Below, piece after piece: positions 33,290 to 43,132 of a stretch of 64,000 nt of DNA (within the stretch, counting starts at the first letter, position 1; each line of letters opens with the position of its first letter). The notes beneath the pieces were generated by a model. It was given only the letters and a program-made list of their open reading frames with translations, had not been told where the DNA came from and did not search any database. The position numbers were made by a program, and so were the translations under genes. The stretch spans positions 110,001 to 174,000 of the forward strand of contig JADJSX010000006.1 of assembly GCA_016711485.1 (NCBI GenBank). The letters are read 5' to 3'. This DNA is from Leptospiraceae bacterium (GTDB lineage: Bacteria > Spirochaetota > Leptospiria > Leptospirales > Leptospiraceae).

Positions 33290-34241
33290 ATTGTAGTAGA
33301 CTAACGTATTCTTTTATTGCATTTTCTAAACTTGTAAATCCTTTTTCGTAACCGGCTGTAATAAGTTTTAGAGTCTCAGCTTTTGTGTAGTACTGGTACT
33401 TTGGGCGAAGACTTTCTGGCATTTCTATATACTGTATATTTACCGGTAATCCCATTGCTTTAAATAATGCGTTTGCTAAGTCATTCCAAGTTTCTGCAAC
33501 TCCTCTTCCTAAATTAAACAATCCAAACTTTTTTTCGAGTAATAAAAATAAGCATATACGAGCTGCATCTTTGACATAAAGAAAATCTCTCTTTTGTTCT
33601 CCATTTGCATATTGTTCATTGTACGATTTGAATAGACTTAATGATCCTGTACTTTTTATTTGTTCGTACCCTTTCATCACTACACTTCGCATATCTCCTT
33701 TGTGTCCTTCTCCATATCCAAATACATTGAAGAATTTGAGTCCCGTAATTTTATCCGCAATTCCTTTCTGTCTGGCATACAAGTCAAACATATGTTTTGA
33801 GTAACCGTACATATTCAGCGGACGTAAATTGTTTAAATCGGATCTATCATTGTATCCATTAGCCCCATCTCCATAAGTCGCCGCACTCGAAGCGTAAATA
33901 AAATTAGTCTCGTTCGAAAGAGAATATTCGCATAATACTTTTGTGTATTCAAAATTATTTTGGATTAGATACGATGCGTCAGTTTCTGTCGTACTAGAAC
34001 ATGCTCCCATATGAATCGTGTGAGTGTATTTTTTGAATGGATTTCCTGTTTGAATTCTATTTAGAAAATCATCCTTCTCAATGTAATCTTTATATTTTAG
34101 ATCTAGTAGATTTTTCCATTTTTCTGTGTTTCCTAAATGATCTACGATTAGGATATCTACTTCATCCATTTGATTTAATTCTCTCACTATATTGGAACCA
34201 ATGAGTCCTGCGCCGCCGGTTACTATAAACTTTCTTTTCAT
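33288..34241 (-). CDS. hldD: ADP-L-glycero-D-manno-heptose 6-epimerase
   Basis: 317 residues using the MKRKFIV start at 34241; a longer frame begins at 34337 but its extra 32 residues are not family-like. TGGAGLIGS is the NAD-binding Rossmann motif; YGYSKHMFD supplies the Y-x3-K catalytic pair; GEQKRDFLYVKD is characteristic of HldD. The enzyme makes the heptose precursor for lipopolysaccharide core, in the cytoplasm. It is monocistronic. Confidence 0.85.
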   Translation of the reverse strand: MKRKFIVTGGAGLIGSNIVRELNQMDEVDILIVDHLGNTEKWKNLLDLKYKDYIEKDDFLNRIQTGNPFKKYTHTIHMGACSSTTETDASYLIQNNFEYTKVLCEYSLSNETNFIYASSAATYGDGANGYNDRSDLNNLRPLNMYGYSKHMFDLYARQKGIADKITGLKFFNVFGYGEGHKGDMRSVVMKGYEQIKSTGSLSLFKSYNEQYANGEQKRDFLYVKDAARICLFLLLEKKFGLFNLGRGVAETWNDLANALFKAMGLPVNIQYIEMPESLRPKYQYYTKAETLKLITAGYEKGFTSLENAIKEYVSLLQ

Positions 34242-34345
34242 ATTTCCATTGGCCGAAACTCTAAGAGTTTGTAAAATAGAAATTAATGTAGAAATTTGTT
34301 CAGACTTGTAGTTTTTTGAAACTCCCAATCCCAGCATAAACTTTG

Positions 34346-34540
34346 TTAATAACTCACCTTACGCAAAATTGGTAATTTATGGAAAGAAGGAAAATCTTGA
34401 GAATATTAGATAAAGCTAATTAATTAATGAATAGGCAGGTTTGGGCGGCAGCCCAAGCGATGCACAGAGCGATCGTCGAAGTGTCGCCGATTGCCCCAAT
34501 CTCTCACCTCAACGCACTTGCGCGTAAGGTGAGTTAATAA
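34346..34540 (+). mobile_element. MITE-like repeat, copy A (decayed small ORF)
   Basis: Bounded by ttaataactcaccttacgc and gcgtaaggtgagttaata, which are inverted copies. The interior carries ttgagaatattagataaagctaat, the core of a small ORF found intact in copies C and D. Here the ORF stops after 14 codons (TAA), so this copy is decayed. The same element occurs at 48671-48777, 50866-51073 and 51636-51807. Confidence 0.75.
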
Positions 34541-34772
34541 CTGATGTTACGCGAAAACGAAAATTAGGAAATTTACAGTGAAATTCATAATTTTAGAAGA
34601 ATCTAATTCATTTGTAAATATTGCATTGTTTTGCAGTTGGGCGAATATGGGTGGAAGTAGTCTATGCGTGCCAATATCCTCTTTTATAGTTTGGCTGAAG
34701 TTATGATAATTTTCGGTGCGTAAAAAATATTTTTATTCTTGTCCTATTTCATTTATTCAGTTTAGTAAATCC

Positions 34773-35480
34773 ATGAATAAAAAGTTTTTATATACTGATG
34801 TAGGCGATACTTTAATCCGACTGAAATATTCTGTATCTGAAATGTATGCAGGAGTTTTGAAGGAACACGGAATTGTAAAAGATGCAAAACCTGAAAATAT
34901 TCAAAGGCATTTTAAATTAGCTTGGAAAGAGGTTTCATCGAATTTGCCTCCTAACAACGTAGATAGATTTTGGGCACATCCGACAGGACATACCGGATGG
35001 TGGCGAGATTTAATAGACTCTTTTTTATTTCGTCTTGCGGGAGTAAAAATCGATTCGGAAGAAGTTTATAATTATATTTTTGCAAAGTTTGATGATCCGC
35101 ATAACTGGGTTGTTGACCCTACATTTTTTGAATTAGTCCATTTTTTAAGAGAGAATGAAATTGGTTTAGGTGTCATTTCTAATTGGGATATAAGACTTAG
35201 GGTTTTGCTTACCAATCTGAATTTAATTGAATACTTTGAGCATGTGATTGTATCTGCAGAGTTCGGTTATGAAAAACCTTCTCCTAAAATTTTCGAGGAA
35301 GCTATGCGGTTAACCGGTCTTAGTCCACAGTCTCATTATTATGTAGGAGATAAAGTTGATCTTGATTACTTTCCACCGGAAAAATTAGGTTGGACTAGTT
35401 TTTGGATTTCAAAAGACAATCAGCCGGGGATTCGAAGCGTAACTTGTCTTGGAGATTTAACCAAGTTCCTCAAGTTATAA
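34773..35480 (+). CDS. HAD-superfamily hydrolase
   Basis: 235 residues from the ATG at 34773; the upstream GTG extension lacks family similarity. FLYTDVGDTLIRLKYSV is motif I, though YTDVGDT has Asp at the usual nucleophile place and Gly for the usual second Asp region. GVISNWD is motif II, EFGYEKPSPKIFEEA motif III with the Lys, and YVGDKVDLDYFPPEKLGW motif IV. HAD phosphatase; substrate unknown. The region 34541-34772 upstream has no gene. Confidence 0.75.
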   Translation: MNKKFLYTDVGDTLIRLKYSVSEMYAGVLKEHGIVKDAKPENIQRHFKLAWKEVSSNLPPNNVDRFWAHPTGHTGWWRDLIDSFLFRLAGVKIDSEEVYNYIFAKFDDPHNWVVDPTFFELVHFLRENEIGLGVISNWDIRLRVLLTNLNLIEYFEHVIVSAEFGYEKPSPKIFEEAMRLTGLSPQSHYYVGDKVDLDYFPPEKLGWTSFWISKDNQPGIRSVTCLGDLTKFLKL

Positions 35481-35545
35481 TAAAATTCTATTTTGCTATT
35501 ACTTCGATTACTGCGTTCATGAAATGGATGTTTTGTTGATTATTT

Positions 35546-36055
35546 CTAAGTCGATTGTTCTTTATTGAAGTAGTTATAAATAGAAAAACTGATTGCAAGT
35601 AGAAGAAATACCGAAAATACATAGAAGTTCATCGCAAATCCATAATCGTTTTGATTAATAAAATCGATATGGATTGAAGTTGGAGTTAGGAATCCAATTA
35701 AAAAAAGGATTCCCATGATTATTTGTAAAATGGAAATTATTCCTTTCGAAAAAGAAATATTTGTGAATAAAAATATGCAATTAACTAAAGATAGAAATAT
35801 AAAAATTAAATTAATTTTGGAAGATACAAATAAAATTTCATCTGCTTCATAAAATCGAATCCTATATTCAAACCAAGGTCGTGTGGCAAATACCAATTGT
35901 CCGAAGAACACAAATGTAGCAAGCCTTACTGTAAAAGGAAATTTTTTCCACGAAGCAAATAGGTATTTTGAAAAAATTATGAATACCCTAATCCAACCAA
36001 TTATGATTGTGGGTATAAAATAAAAAAAATCTCTTATGTAACGTACTAATATCAT
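35546..36055 (-). CDS. membrane protein of unknown function
   Basis: 169 residues using the ATG at 36055, which overlaps the RidA stop by 4 nt (ATGA); the earlier frame start is inside ridA. Four hydrophobic segments are visible, e.g. FYFIPTIIIGWIRVFIIF, LIFIFLSLVNCIFLF, IISILQIIMGILFLIGFL and FYVFSVFLLLAISFSIY. No family is recognised. Probably cotranscribed with the RidA gene. Confidence 0.6.
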   Translation of the reverse strand: MILVRYIRDFFYFIPTIIIGWIRVFIIFSKYLFASWKKFPFTVRLATFVFFGQLVFATRPWFEYRIRFYEADEILFVSSKINLIFIFLSLVNCIFLFTNISFSKGIISILQIIMGILFLIGFLTPTSIHIDFINQNDYGFAMNFYVFSVFLLLAISFSIYNYFNKEQST

Positions 36056-36510
36056 TGTATCTCTACAGTAAGCTCTAACTCTACACAAGCATTGAGTGGA
36101 AGTGCATTTACGCCTATCGCAAATCTAGCATGTTTGCCATTATCTCCCAAAATCCCTGTCAGTAAATCACTTGCTGCATTTGCTACTATATGTTGTTCGA
36201 AAAAAGAATTATCGGAGGCAACAAACGCTCCTATTTTTATAATTCGAACTACACGATCCAAATTTCCTACGTAACCTTTAATTGCAGCCAAAGCATTTAA
36301 ACAGGCCTGTGTCATTGCTTCCTTCGCCTGGTCAATACTTACTTCGGCACCAACTTTACCTACGTAGAGTAACTGCCCATCTTTCATCGGGAGTTGGCCG
36401 GAGGTAAATACAAGATTTCCCGTTCCATTCGCTGGAATGTAGGACGCGATTGCTTTTGGTACGGGTGGCAATACTAAACCAAGGGATATTAATTTTTCTT
36501 CCATTGACAT
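36052..36510 (-). CDS. RidA family (YjgF/Rid) protein
   Basis: 152 residues. Features of the family: GTGNLVFTSGQLPM, EAMTQACLNALAAIKG, VVRIIKIGAFVAS and the C-terminal RFAIGVNALPLNACVELELTVEI. Family members deaminate reactive enamine/imine intermediates. The conserved arginine of RidA (usually in the last third, RxxV pattern) is seen as ARFAIGV. Stop overlaps the downstream membrane-protein start. Confidence 0.85.
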   Translation of the reverse strand: MSMEEKLISLGLVLPPVPKAIASYIPANGTGNLVFTSGQLPMKDGQLLYVGKVGAEVSIDQAKEAMTQACLNALAAIKGYVGNLDRVVRIIKIGAFVASDNSFFEQHIVANAASDLLTGILGDNGKHARFAIGVNALPLNACVELELTVEIQ

Positions 36511-36590
36511 TCTGTCAGAATTTGAAAAAATACTTTGTTTACAATAAAAAATTGTTTAATCTATTTTGCCATTTAGAGTTGCTTCAATTC

Positions 36591-37298
36591 ATGGTTGCTA
36601 CTGATATCCTAGATGTTTTTACAAAACTTTTCCTTGCCGCTCTATTTGGTGGAATTATTGGATATGAAAGGAAAAATTCAGGAAAACCTGCTGGTCTTCG
36701 AACCAATATGCTAATTTGTATTGGTTCTTCTCTTGTTATGATCCTTTCCCAACACTTATCTTACACTGTATCCGAGTCAGATCTGTTAACCGGAAGAGTT
36801 TACCAGAAAACGATTGGTGATCCCGGTCGTTTAGCGGCGCAAGTTATTAGCGGGATTGGTTTTTTAGGAGCAGGGGCGATCCTTCATAGTCGGGCTACGG
36901 GCTCTGTTGTGGGTCTAACAACTGCCGCTACTATTTGGACCAATGCTAGTATTGGTTTGGCAACAGGAGCTGGTTATTATACTTTAGCTAGTATTACTAC
37001 AGGATTTGTAATGTTTACTCTATATGTGATTAAGATAATCGAAACCAAAACTGGCCAAAAACATCCAAGACCTAGAACACTGCTCATAATCATTAAAAAG
37101 ATTAAAAAAATATCTCAATTAAAAAAGGAAATTTACAGAAAGGGTATCTTTATTGATTCTGAATCCATAAAAAAAAGAATGGATGAAGTCGAATATCGTG
37201 CTGATATCAACATCTCTCCTTTAATGGAAGAGATTCTACTCAATCACTTAAGCGAAGACGACAATATATTATCATTCAATATTACGAACGTACAATAA
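36591..37298 (+). CDS. MgtC/SapB family membrane protein
   Basis: 235 residues from ATG 36591; an upstream extension reaching into the divergent ridA is rejected. LFLAALFGGIIGYERKNSGKPAGLRTNMLICIGSSL is the MgtC signature including the G-x4-ERK(x)GKPAGLRT motif. Four to five transmembrane helices are visible, then a cytoplasmic domain of about 80 residues. MgtC proteins are linked to magnesium and ATP homeostasis. The gene is divergent from ridA, with a shared upstream of about 80 bp. Confidence 0.85.
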   Translation: MVATDILDVFTKLFLAALFGGIIGYERKNSGKPAGLRTNMLICIGSSLVMILSQHLSYTVSESDLLTGRVYQKTIGDPGRLAAQVISGIGFLGAGAILHSRATGSVVGLTTAATIWTNASIGLATGAGYYTLASITTGFVMFTLYVIKIIETKTGQKHPRPRTLLIIIKKIKKISQLKKEIYRKGIFIDSESIKKRMDEVEYRADINISPLMEEILLNHLSEDDNILSFNITNVQ

Positions 37299-37302
37299 AA
37301 AA

Positions 37303-38091
37303 ATGAGTTTATTTAAGTTAACAGCCCACCCAAAATTTCCAAACTACTATAAATATTGTGAAAATACAGGAACCTGTTTCTATACCCAAGCCAAAGAGAG
37401 AGTTTATTCTAATTCTTATTTTCTAGAAGAATACAAAGCTCAATACAAAAAGACTTACTACGAAGATGAATTGGCTCTTCGTGAACTCGCAAAAAGACGT
37501 TTGGCAATATTAGAAAGATATAATATTCCAAAAAAAACCAATCTACTTGAAATTGGCTCTGCGGCCGGTTTCTTTCTCGATGAAGCAAAAAAACTTGGAT
37601 ATCAAACAAAAGGCATTGAAATTTCAGAATCTGAAGTCAAATATTCTAGAGACAAACTAGGATTAGACGCTGAGAGTATTTCTTTTTTAGATTATTCGAC
37701 AGATTCGAAGTTTGATTGCATAGCTGCCTTTTTTGTCCTAGAGCATTTCCCAGATCAGGAAAAAGTTTTAACAAAAATATTTTCAATGTTAAACGAGGGG
37801 GGTTTTGTATTTTTAGCCCTGCCTTCTCTTTACGGACCAACATTCACAACCAATCCAGAAGAATGGTTCAGAACTCATCCAGAAGATCATTTCGCAGATT
37901 ACTCACCATTATCCCTAAAGAAAGTGTTTCAATTTTTTGAGGCTAAAGTTTTACACTGTGAACCAATGTCATTTCATGTTTCTCGTGACAAAGGATTTCG
38001 TGGAAAATACCCATTCAAAATTTTCTACAACTCACTTGCCAAACTCACTTCCTATGGGGATACACTACAAATACTGGCAAAAAGAAGATAA
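37303..38091 (+). CDS. SAM-dependent methyltransferase
   Basis: 262 residues. LLEIGSAAGFFLDEAKKLGY is motif I of the class I fold and KGIEISESEV motif II; FDCIAAFFVLEHFPD is the family-typical motif IV. An N-terminal helical part and a C-terminal extension complete it. Substrate unknown; glycan or lipid methyltransferases with this layout are common. It follows mgtC by 4 nt and precedes the DEAD-box gene by 2 nt, so all three may be one unit. Confidence 0.75.
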   Translation: MSLFKLTAHPKFPNYYKYCENTGTCFYTQAKERVYSNSYFLEEYKAQYKKTYYEDELALRELAKRRLAILERYNIPKKTNLLEIGSAAGFFLDEAKKLGYQTKGIEISESEVKYSRDKLGLDAESISFLDYSTDSKFDCIAAFFVLEHFPDQEKVLTKIFSMLNEGGFVFLALPSLYGPTFTTNPEEWFRTHPEDHFADYSPLSLKKVFQFFEAKVLHCEPMSFHVSRDKGFRGKYPFKIFYNSLAKLTSYGDTLQILAKRR

Positions 38092-38093
38092 CT

Positions 38094-39734
38094 ATGAAAT
38101 TTGAAGAATTAAAAATTAATGAAAATATGCTACGAGTCTTTAACGAAATAGGCTACGTAGAATTAACCCCGATTCAAGAACAATCTATTCCATTTGGATT
38201 AGAAGGTAGAGACATTACAGGACTAGCTCAAACTGGTACTGGAAAAACTTTGGCGTTTTTGATACCAATTGTAAATAAAATTTTAAACGAAAATCCCGTC
38301 GGGCCTGTTGCATTAATCCTTGCTCCTACACGAGAATTAGTAATGCAAATTTGCGATGAAGCCAAAAGGTTACTAAAATATTCGGATAAAAAAGTTTCGA
38401 CCATTATTGGTGGAACTGACTACAAAGAACAATTACAAGATATTGAAGATAAAACTGAAATTATTGTAGCTACACCGGGTAGATTAATTGACCATATTAA
38501 ATCGGGGAAACTCTCTCTTGCAAATATTAACTTTTTTGTACTCGATGAGGCTGATAGAATGTTTGACATGGGGTTTATCAAAGATATCCGCTATGTAATG
38601 AAAAAATGTCCAGATAATAAACAGGTAATGTTATTTTCAGCAACACTTTCCTATTATGTAATACGACTTGCCTCTGAGTATCTAAGAGATCCAGTCGAAG
38701 TTTCTATTGTCTCAGAAAAGGTAGTTACTGATAATATTGATCAAAAACTAATTCATTTAGGTAGAGATGAAAAACTTCCCTATTTGGTGAATTTAATTTT
38801 AAATGATACCGACGAAGGTTTAGGAATAATTTTTACAAATTTAAAAATGATGGTTCCAGAAATTGTAAATAGACTTTCTCGGTTTGGCATTCCTGCTACT
38901 GGAATTTCATCTCTTTTAGATCAGAAAAAAAGAGTTCGACTATTAAAAGATTTTAAGTTTGGAAAATACAAATACATGGTAGCCACAGACGTTGCATCTA
39001 GAGGAATCGATGTCGACAACATTAAAGTTGTGTATAACTTTGATTTACCGATGGACACAGAAAACTATGTTCATCGAATTGGTCGTACGGCTCGTGCCGG
39101 AAAAAAAGGAAAGTCTGTAAGTTTTTGTTCCGAGAGAGATTATGCTGAAGTTGAAAAAATCGAAAAGTTCTTGGGAAATAAATTGGATACAATTCAAGTA
39201 GAGGAGACTTATCTGAAGTTTCCGGAAGGAGAATTTACTCCATTTGTCGGCGAAAAACTCAAAGGGGAACCAAACCCAAAACAGAACAATAAACCAAATA
39301 GAAATTCAAATTATAAAGGTAAAAATTCATTTCCACCTAGAAAAAGAGAAGACAACTCGTTCCAACCTAAACGAAAAGAGGAAGGTTCTAAAGAAGACAA
39401 TTTTAGAAAGGATAAGTTTAAAAAAGCAAAACCTGCACATTATAAAAAAGAAATTATCAATCCATTAGAAGAAGCAAAATTATATTTGCAAAAAGCAGAT
39501 TCGATGTTAGGGACAGAAAAACCGAAAACAAACACACACCCTTCCAAAAAAGAAACTCATGTAAATCAAAAAGATAAAGTCCACCGAGTAAAAACAACCA
39601 AACCATACGAACCTAAAAAACAAAAGTATGATAAAACAAAACGAAATCTATTTGATATCAATGAAACTAATAACGGTAATCCCAAAAAGCCGGTATCAAT
39701 TTGGAAAAAAATAAAATCAATTTTTGGTCGATAG
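38094..39734 (+). CDS. DEAD-box RNA helicase with long basic tail
   Basis: 546 residues. All motifs are present: Q motif (VELTPIQEQ), Walker A AQTGTGKT, PTRELV, DEAD (VLDEADRMFD), SAT, and YVHRIGRTARAGK. Residues 380-546 are a low-complexity Lys/Asn/Arg-rich RNA-binding tail. It unwinds RNA in ribosome assembly or decay. The final 34 nt overlap the start of the amidase gene in another frame. Confidence 0.9.
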   Translation: MKFEELKINENMLRVFNEIGYVELTPIQEQSIPFGLEGRDITGLAQTGTGKTLAFLIPIVNKILNENPVGPVALILAPTRELVMQICDEAKRLLKYSDKKVSTIIGGTDYKEQLQDIEDKTEIIVATPGRLIDHIKSGKLSLANINFFVLDEADRMFDMGFIKDIRYVMKKCPDNKQVMLFSATLSYYVIRLASEYLRDPVEVSIVSEKVVTDNIDQKLIHLGRDEKLPYLVNLILNDTDEGLGIIFTNLKMMVPEIVNRLSRFGIPATGISSLLDQKKRVRLLKDFKFGKYKYMVATDVASRGIDVDNIKVVYNFDLPMDTENYVHRIGRTARAGKKGKSVSFCSERDYAEVEKIEKFLGNKLDTIQVEETYLKFPEGEFTPFVGEKLKGEPNPKQNNKPNRNSNYKGKNSFPPRKREDNSFQPKRKEEGSKEDNFRKDKFKKAKPAHYKKEIINPLEEAKLYLQKADSMLGTEKPKTNTHPSKKETHVNQKDKVHRVKTTKPYEPKKQKYDKTKRNLFDINETNNGNPKKPVSIWKKIKSIFGR

Positions 39735-40810
39735 GATTTGTATTACTTTTCTTTGGGATTGTTTCCATGCAAGCCGAAACAATCCCGTTAGAAAAGGGAT
39801 ACGTTCGTTTTAATGAACTTAAAAAAATACTTCCCGGGCTACAGTACACTCTCGATCCAATAATTTTTATAGGAGAAATCCGATACAAATCAAGTACAGA
39901 ATTTAAATTTAGAATTGATTCAACTTATTATATTCATAAAAATAATATAGAGAGTCTAACAAAGCCTATCCTCTACAAGGGTAAAGAATTGTATCTGCCC
40001 AAAGATATTGTAGAGGCAATTTTTATTTACCTAGTAGATACAGAAGTGTCTTATCGTTTTTCAGAAGATTCCTTGATTATGAATATGTATAAAAAGGTGG
40101 TAGTGAATCCAGAAGATATTGGTTTAAAACATTTAATAATTGATGCAGGCCATGGCGGTAAAGATCCGGGTGCTACTGCGGTGAATGGTGAATTCGAAAA
40201 AACGTACACTCTTAAAATTGCTAAAATGGTAAAAAAATACATTAAGAAAAAATTTCCAAAGTTAAAAATTAAATTCACCAGAAAAAAAGATGAATACGTT
40301 GCGTTAGAAGATAGAGCAAAAATTGCAAATAAAAGCCTAAAAGTGAGTAGGGATACAATTTTTATAAGTTTACATTGTAATTCTACCCCGACCCCAGAAA
40401 AAAGTCCGAGAGGATTCGAAGTATATTATTTAGCTCAAACATATCCTATGGAGTCAACTCGGGAGAGTTCGATTATATCCAGTCAGTTAATAGATATTCG
40501 GCGAGATCCAAAAGTCCAGTATATCCAAAGTGGTATGTTATCCTCCGTAATACAACGTAGAAGTATTCTATTAGCTAAAGCTATTGATTCTAAATTAAAA
40601 GAATCACTTGAATCAAAATTGATGAGTCGCGGTGTCAAAAAAAACAATTACCAAGTACTTCGAGGTAGTATGATGCCTGCGGTATTGATTGAATTAGGAT
40701 TTATTAGTCATCCAGAAGATGTAAAAATGCTCGAAGAAAAATCTGTACAATTAAAATTGGCAGAGGGAATTGCAGAAGGAATTAAAAATTATGTTATGGC
40801 AAAAAATTAA
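39701..40810 (+). CDS. N-acetylmuramoyl-L-alanine amidase (AmiC-like)
   Basis: 369 residues. Signal peptide FWSIGFVLLFFGIVSMQA. The N-terminal half is an AMIN/SH3-like region. The C-terminal amidase_3 domain begins IDAGHGGKDPGA (H151 zinc ligand), with EFEKTYTL, ISLHCNSTP and the catalytic Glu in VLIELGF. It cleaves the stem peptide from murein, probably for cell separation. It starts 34 nt inside the helicase gene and its end overlaps the next gene, giving tight coupling. Confidence 0.85.
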   Translation: MEKNKINFWSIGFVLLFFGIVSMQAETIPLEKGYVRFNELKKILPGLQYTLDPIIFIGEIRYKSSTEFKFRIDSTYYIHKNNIESLTKPILYKGKELYLPKDIVEAIFIYLVDTEVSYRFSEDSLIMNMYKKVVVNPEDIGLKHLIIDAGHGGKDPGATAVNGEFEKTYTLKIAKMVKKYIKKKFPKLKIKFTRKKDEYVALEDRAKIANKSLKVSRDTIFISLHCNSTPTPEKSPRGFEVYYLAQTYPMESTRESSIISSQLIDIRRDPKVQYIQSGMLSSVIQRRSILLAKAIDSKLKESLESKLMSRGVKKNNYQVLRGSMMPAVLIELGFISHPEDVKMLEEKSVQLKLAEGIAEGIKNYVMAKN

Positions 40811-41567
40811 AAGCGGATTTAAGTTAACAATCGATTCAGGAAAACATTTATTTTCCAAGATTTTTTCGGAAGCCATTGGTGAAACAAAGAATACCAAATT
40901 TCGTTTTTTCTTTATATCTACTTCTATCATGATCCTCTTTTTTATTATTTTTATTTTAATTGGAAAAAATCCATTTTCTCTTTTATTGCCGCTTTCTGTT
41001 TATGATTTACCAAGTATAGATAAAAGGACGTTAGTGACTCTTTATATATCAGATGGCAAAAATAATCTACTCAAATCAAAGAGAAAAATATTATTAGCCG
41101 ATGGGAATATTCAAAAGAACTTACAAATTATTTTAGGGGAGTTAAGTAAACCTCCTTACGACGATGAAATTGAAAGCACTGAAGAGAATGTTTTCCCTAA
41201 AAAATTACCAGATTTAAAAAGTTCTATCATTTCTGCTTGGTTTTTAGATTCAAATAAAAAACTAATTTTAGATTTTAATGAAGCAGGTATTCAAAAGGAA
41301 CTTTCTTCTATTCGAGTCAAGTTAGAGGTTCCAGAAGATGAATCGACAGAAAATGAGTCTAAGGAAGAAGAAGTTGTAGAGAAAAAAAGACTTGAAGAAC
41401 TTCAAAAGGCTCGAGTGAAAATTCTAAATACAGCGTTAACCGCTTTAGAGAAAACCATCTTTGAAAATTTCTCTAGTATCGAATCTTTTGAAATTCGTTT
41501 GAATGGTGAGTCGAAACAATTTTTAGGTCTAGAATACAATCTAACAGAATTAAAAAAGCGAAATTAG
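40791..41567 (+). CDS. GerMN-like domain membrane protein
   Basis: 258 residues from ATG 40791, which overlaps the amidase end by 20 nt. A single transmembrane segment FFISTSIMILFFIIFILIG lies at about 42-60. The outside part RTLVTLYISDGKNNLLKSKRK ... IQKNLQIILGELSKPP resembles GerMN, a domain first described in spore germination proteins but also found in non-sporulating bacteria near murein hydrolases. Located next to the amidase, it may act in the cell envelope. Confidence 0.55.
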   Translation: MLWQKIKSGFKLTIDSGKHLFSKIFSEAIGETKNTKFRFFFISTSIMILFFIIFILIGKNPFSLLLPLSVYDLPSIDKRTLVTLYISDGKNNLLKSKRKILLADGNIQKNLQIILGELSKPPYDDEIESTEENVFPKKLPDLKSSIISAWFLDSNKKLILDFNEAGIQKELSSIRVKLEVPEDESTENESKEEEVVEKKRLEELQKARVKILNTALTALEKTIFENFSSIESFEIRLNGESKQFLGLEYNLTELKKRN

Positions 41568-41569
41568 TT

Positions 41570-42289
41570 TTGAGTAATTTAGTTGAATATCCAGTCGATG
41601 TAGATGCATTTAAAAAAAGACTGATTCTAAGAACATTTTCTATTTTTCTAATAAATCTAACCCTTTTGGGTTGGACTGTTTTTTCTGCTCCTCGAGAAAG
41701 TTTATTAAATTATGCAGCTATTTGTTTAATTGTAATTGTTGCAATTGCACTTTTTTTATATCAAAATTTCAAAAGGCAAGTTACAATTTTAAAAAATAAT
41801 TATTTAGAGGTTAATAATCATATACTCCAATGGTATACAGGAACAGGTACATGTACCACTATTAATTTAAAACGAGTTGAAAAAATAGAGAGAGATAAAT
41901 TTAGAGGGTTCGATCGATTTATAGTATTTGAAGGTGATACTCCTTACTCCATTTTGAATTTAAAGTCACCGGATGAATTTCAAAAACAAATCGAAACTTT
42001 TACAAATCTGAAGACGGAAATATTTGAAATAGATTGGAAAAAGCGGATAATAAAAACGGTTGGGTTTTTTCTACCTGCGTGTATTGGATTTTTAGTTTCT
42101 TATTTGAATTTTCTAGATATTCGTTTTTTCTTTCTCGTATTAACTGTAAATTCGATTTTTTTCCTTGCTCAGTTTTCAGAAAAAAGAACTCGTGGTGGGT
42201 TTAGTGAATCAACAGTGCGGCGAAGTTCGATTATTCTTTTCCTTTTGTTAGCTTACCAAATTTTAATTTTAATCGGAAGTAATCCGTAA
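41570..42289 (+). CDS. integral membrane protein of unknown function
   Basis: 239 residues, TTG start 2 nt after the preceding gene. Pairs of transmembrane segments occur at the N-terminus (FSIFLINLTLLGWTVFSA; YAAICLIVIVAIALFLYQNF) and C-terminus (FFLPACIGFLVSYLNFL; IRFFFLVLTVNSIFFLAQF; RSSIILFLLLAYQILILIG). Between them a beta-rich middle (about 70-140) resembles a PH-like fold. No family name. The 3' end overlaps the convergent rmlD by 21 nt. Confidence 0.55.
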   Translation: MSNLVEYPVDVDAFKKRLILRTFSIFLINLTLLGWTVFSAPRESLLNYAAICLIVIVAIALFLYQNFKRQVTILKNNYLEVNNHILQWYTGTGTCTTINLKRVEKIERDKFRGFDRFIVFEGDTPYSILNLKSPDEFQKQIETFTNLKTEIFEIDWKKRIIKTVGFFLPACIGFLVSYLNFLDIRFFFLVLTVNSIFFLAQFSEKRTRGGFSESTVRRSSIILFLLLAYQILILIGSNP

Positions 42290-43132
42290 ATAATCGTCAA
42301 CTAAATCCTCCCATTTTCTATCCAATAAAGGATCTCCTTGTAATGCGGATTTAATTTTTTCCAAACCTAATACAGAATACTTTGGTCGAAGAGCGGGCGT
42401 AGGATAAGCACTCGATGGGATTGGATTTACTTTGCAATCTGTGTTTTTTAATACATACGATGCTAGGTCGTACCAAGAACATTCATTTTTAGGTCCAAGA
42501 TGATAAATGCCTGCCAAATCTTTTTTTAATGCAGTAACAATTAATTGGGATATATAGAGAGTAGACGTTGGTCTTCCAATTTGATCATTTACTACGTTTA
42601 TTTCCTTTTTATCTTTAGATAGTTTAATGATTGTATTAATAAAATTTTTCCCATTTTTTCCATAGAGCCATTGTATTCTACAAAGCAAAAAATTTAGACT
42701 CTTTGTATTTAATATATTCTGTTCTCCTTTTAGTTTTCCTTGTCCGTATTTATTAATCGGAATGGGTTTCATATCTTCAGGAATAGGAGATTCGAAAATT
42801 CCTGAAAAAATATAGTCAGTAGAAAAATGGACTAGTTTGATTTTATTATTTGCTGATGCTTCCGAAAGATATTTTAATGCAGTTCCATTGATTTCAAATG
42901 CGATAGGTTCAGTCTCACATTTATCAACGGCAGTATATGCAGCGCAATTAATTAGAATATGTGGTTTTAATGCAGCTAATTTTCCGTGCACTGCTTTTTC
43001 ATTGCAAATATCTAATTCATCAATATCGATTGATGTCACTTTACAATTTTCTTTTTCTAATTCAGATATTAAGTCAGAGGCTAACATACCATTTCCGCCG
43101 GTAATTAATATATGTTTACCTTTTAAATTCAT
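42269..43132 (-). CDS. rfbD: dTDP-4-dehydrorhamnose reductase
   Basis: 287 residues. Motif GGNGMLASDLISELE is the RmlD Rossmann start; NCAAYTAVDKCETEP, FSTDYIFSG, INKYGQGKLKGEQ (Y-x3-K) and YHLGPKNECSWYDLA are all typical. It makes dTDP-L-rhamnose for O-antigen or glycans. It overlaps the preceding DUF952 gene by 4 nt, although the pathway partners RmlA-C are not nearby. Confidence 0.85.
   Translation of the reverse strand: MNLKGKHILITGGNGMLASDLISELEKENCKVTSIDIDELDICNEKAVHGKLAALKPHILINCAAYTAVDKCETEPIAFEINGTALKYLSEASANNKIKLVHFSTDYIFSGIFESPIPEDMKPIPINKYGQGKLKGEQNILNTKSLNFLLCRIQWLYGKNGKNFINTIIKLSKDKKEINVVNDQIGRPTSTLYISQLIVTALKKDLAGIYHLGPKNECSWYDLASYVLKNTDCKVNPIPSSAYPTPALRPKYSVLGLEKIKSALQGDPLLDRKWEDLVDDYLRITSD

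Noticed and set aside
33619..33804. Plus-strand frame inside hldD
   Set aside because: A shadow of the real gene on the other strand.
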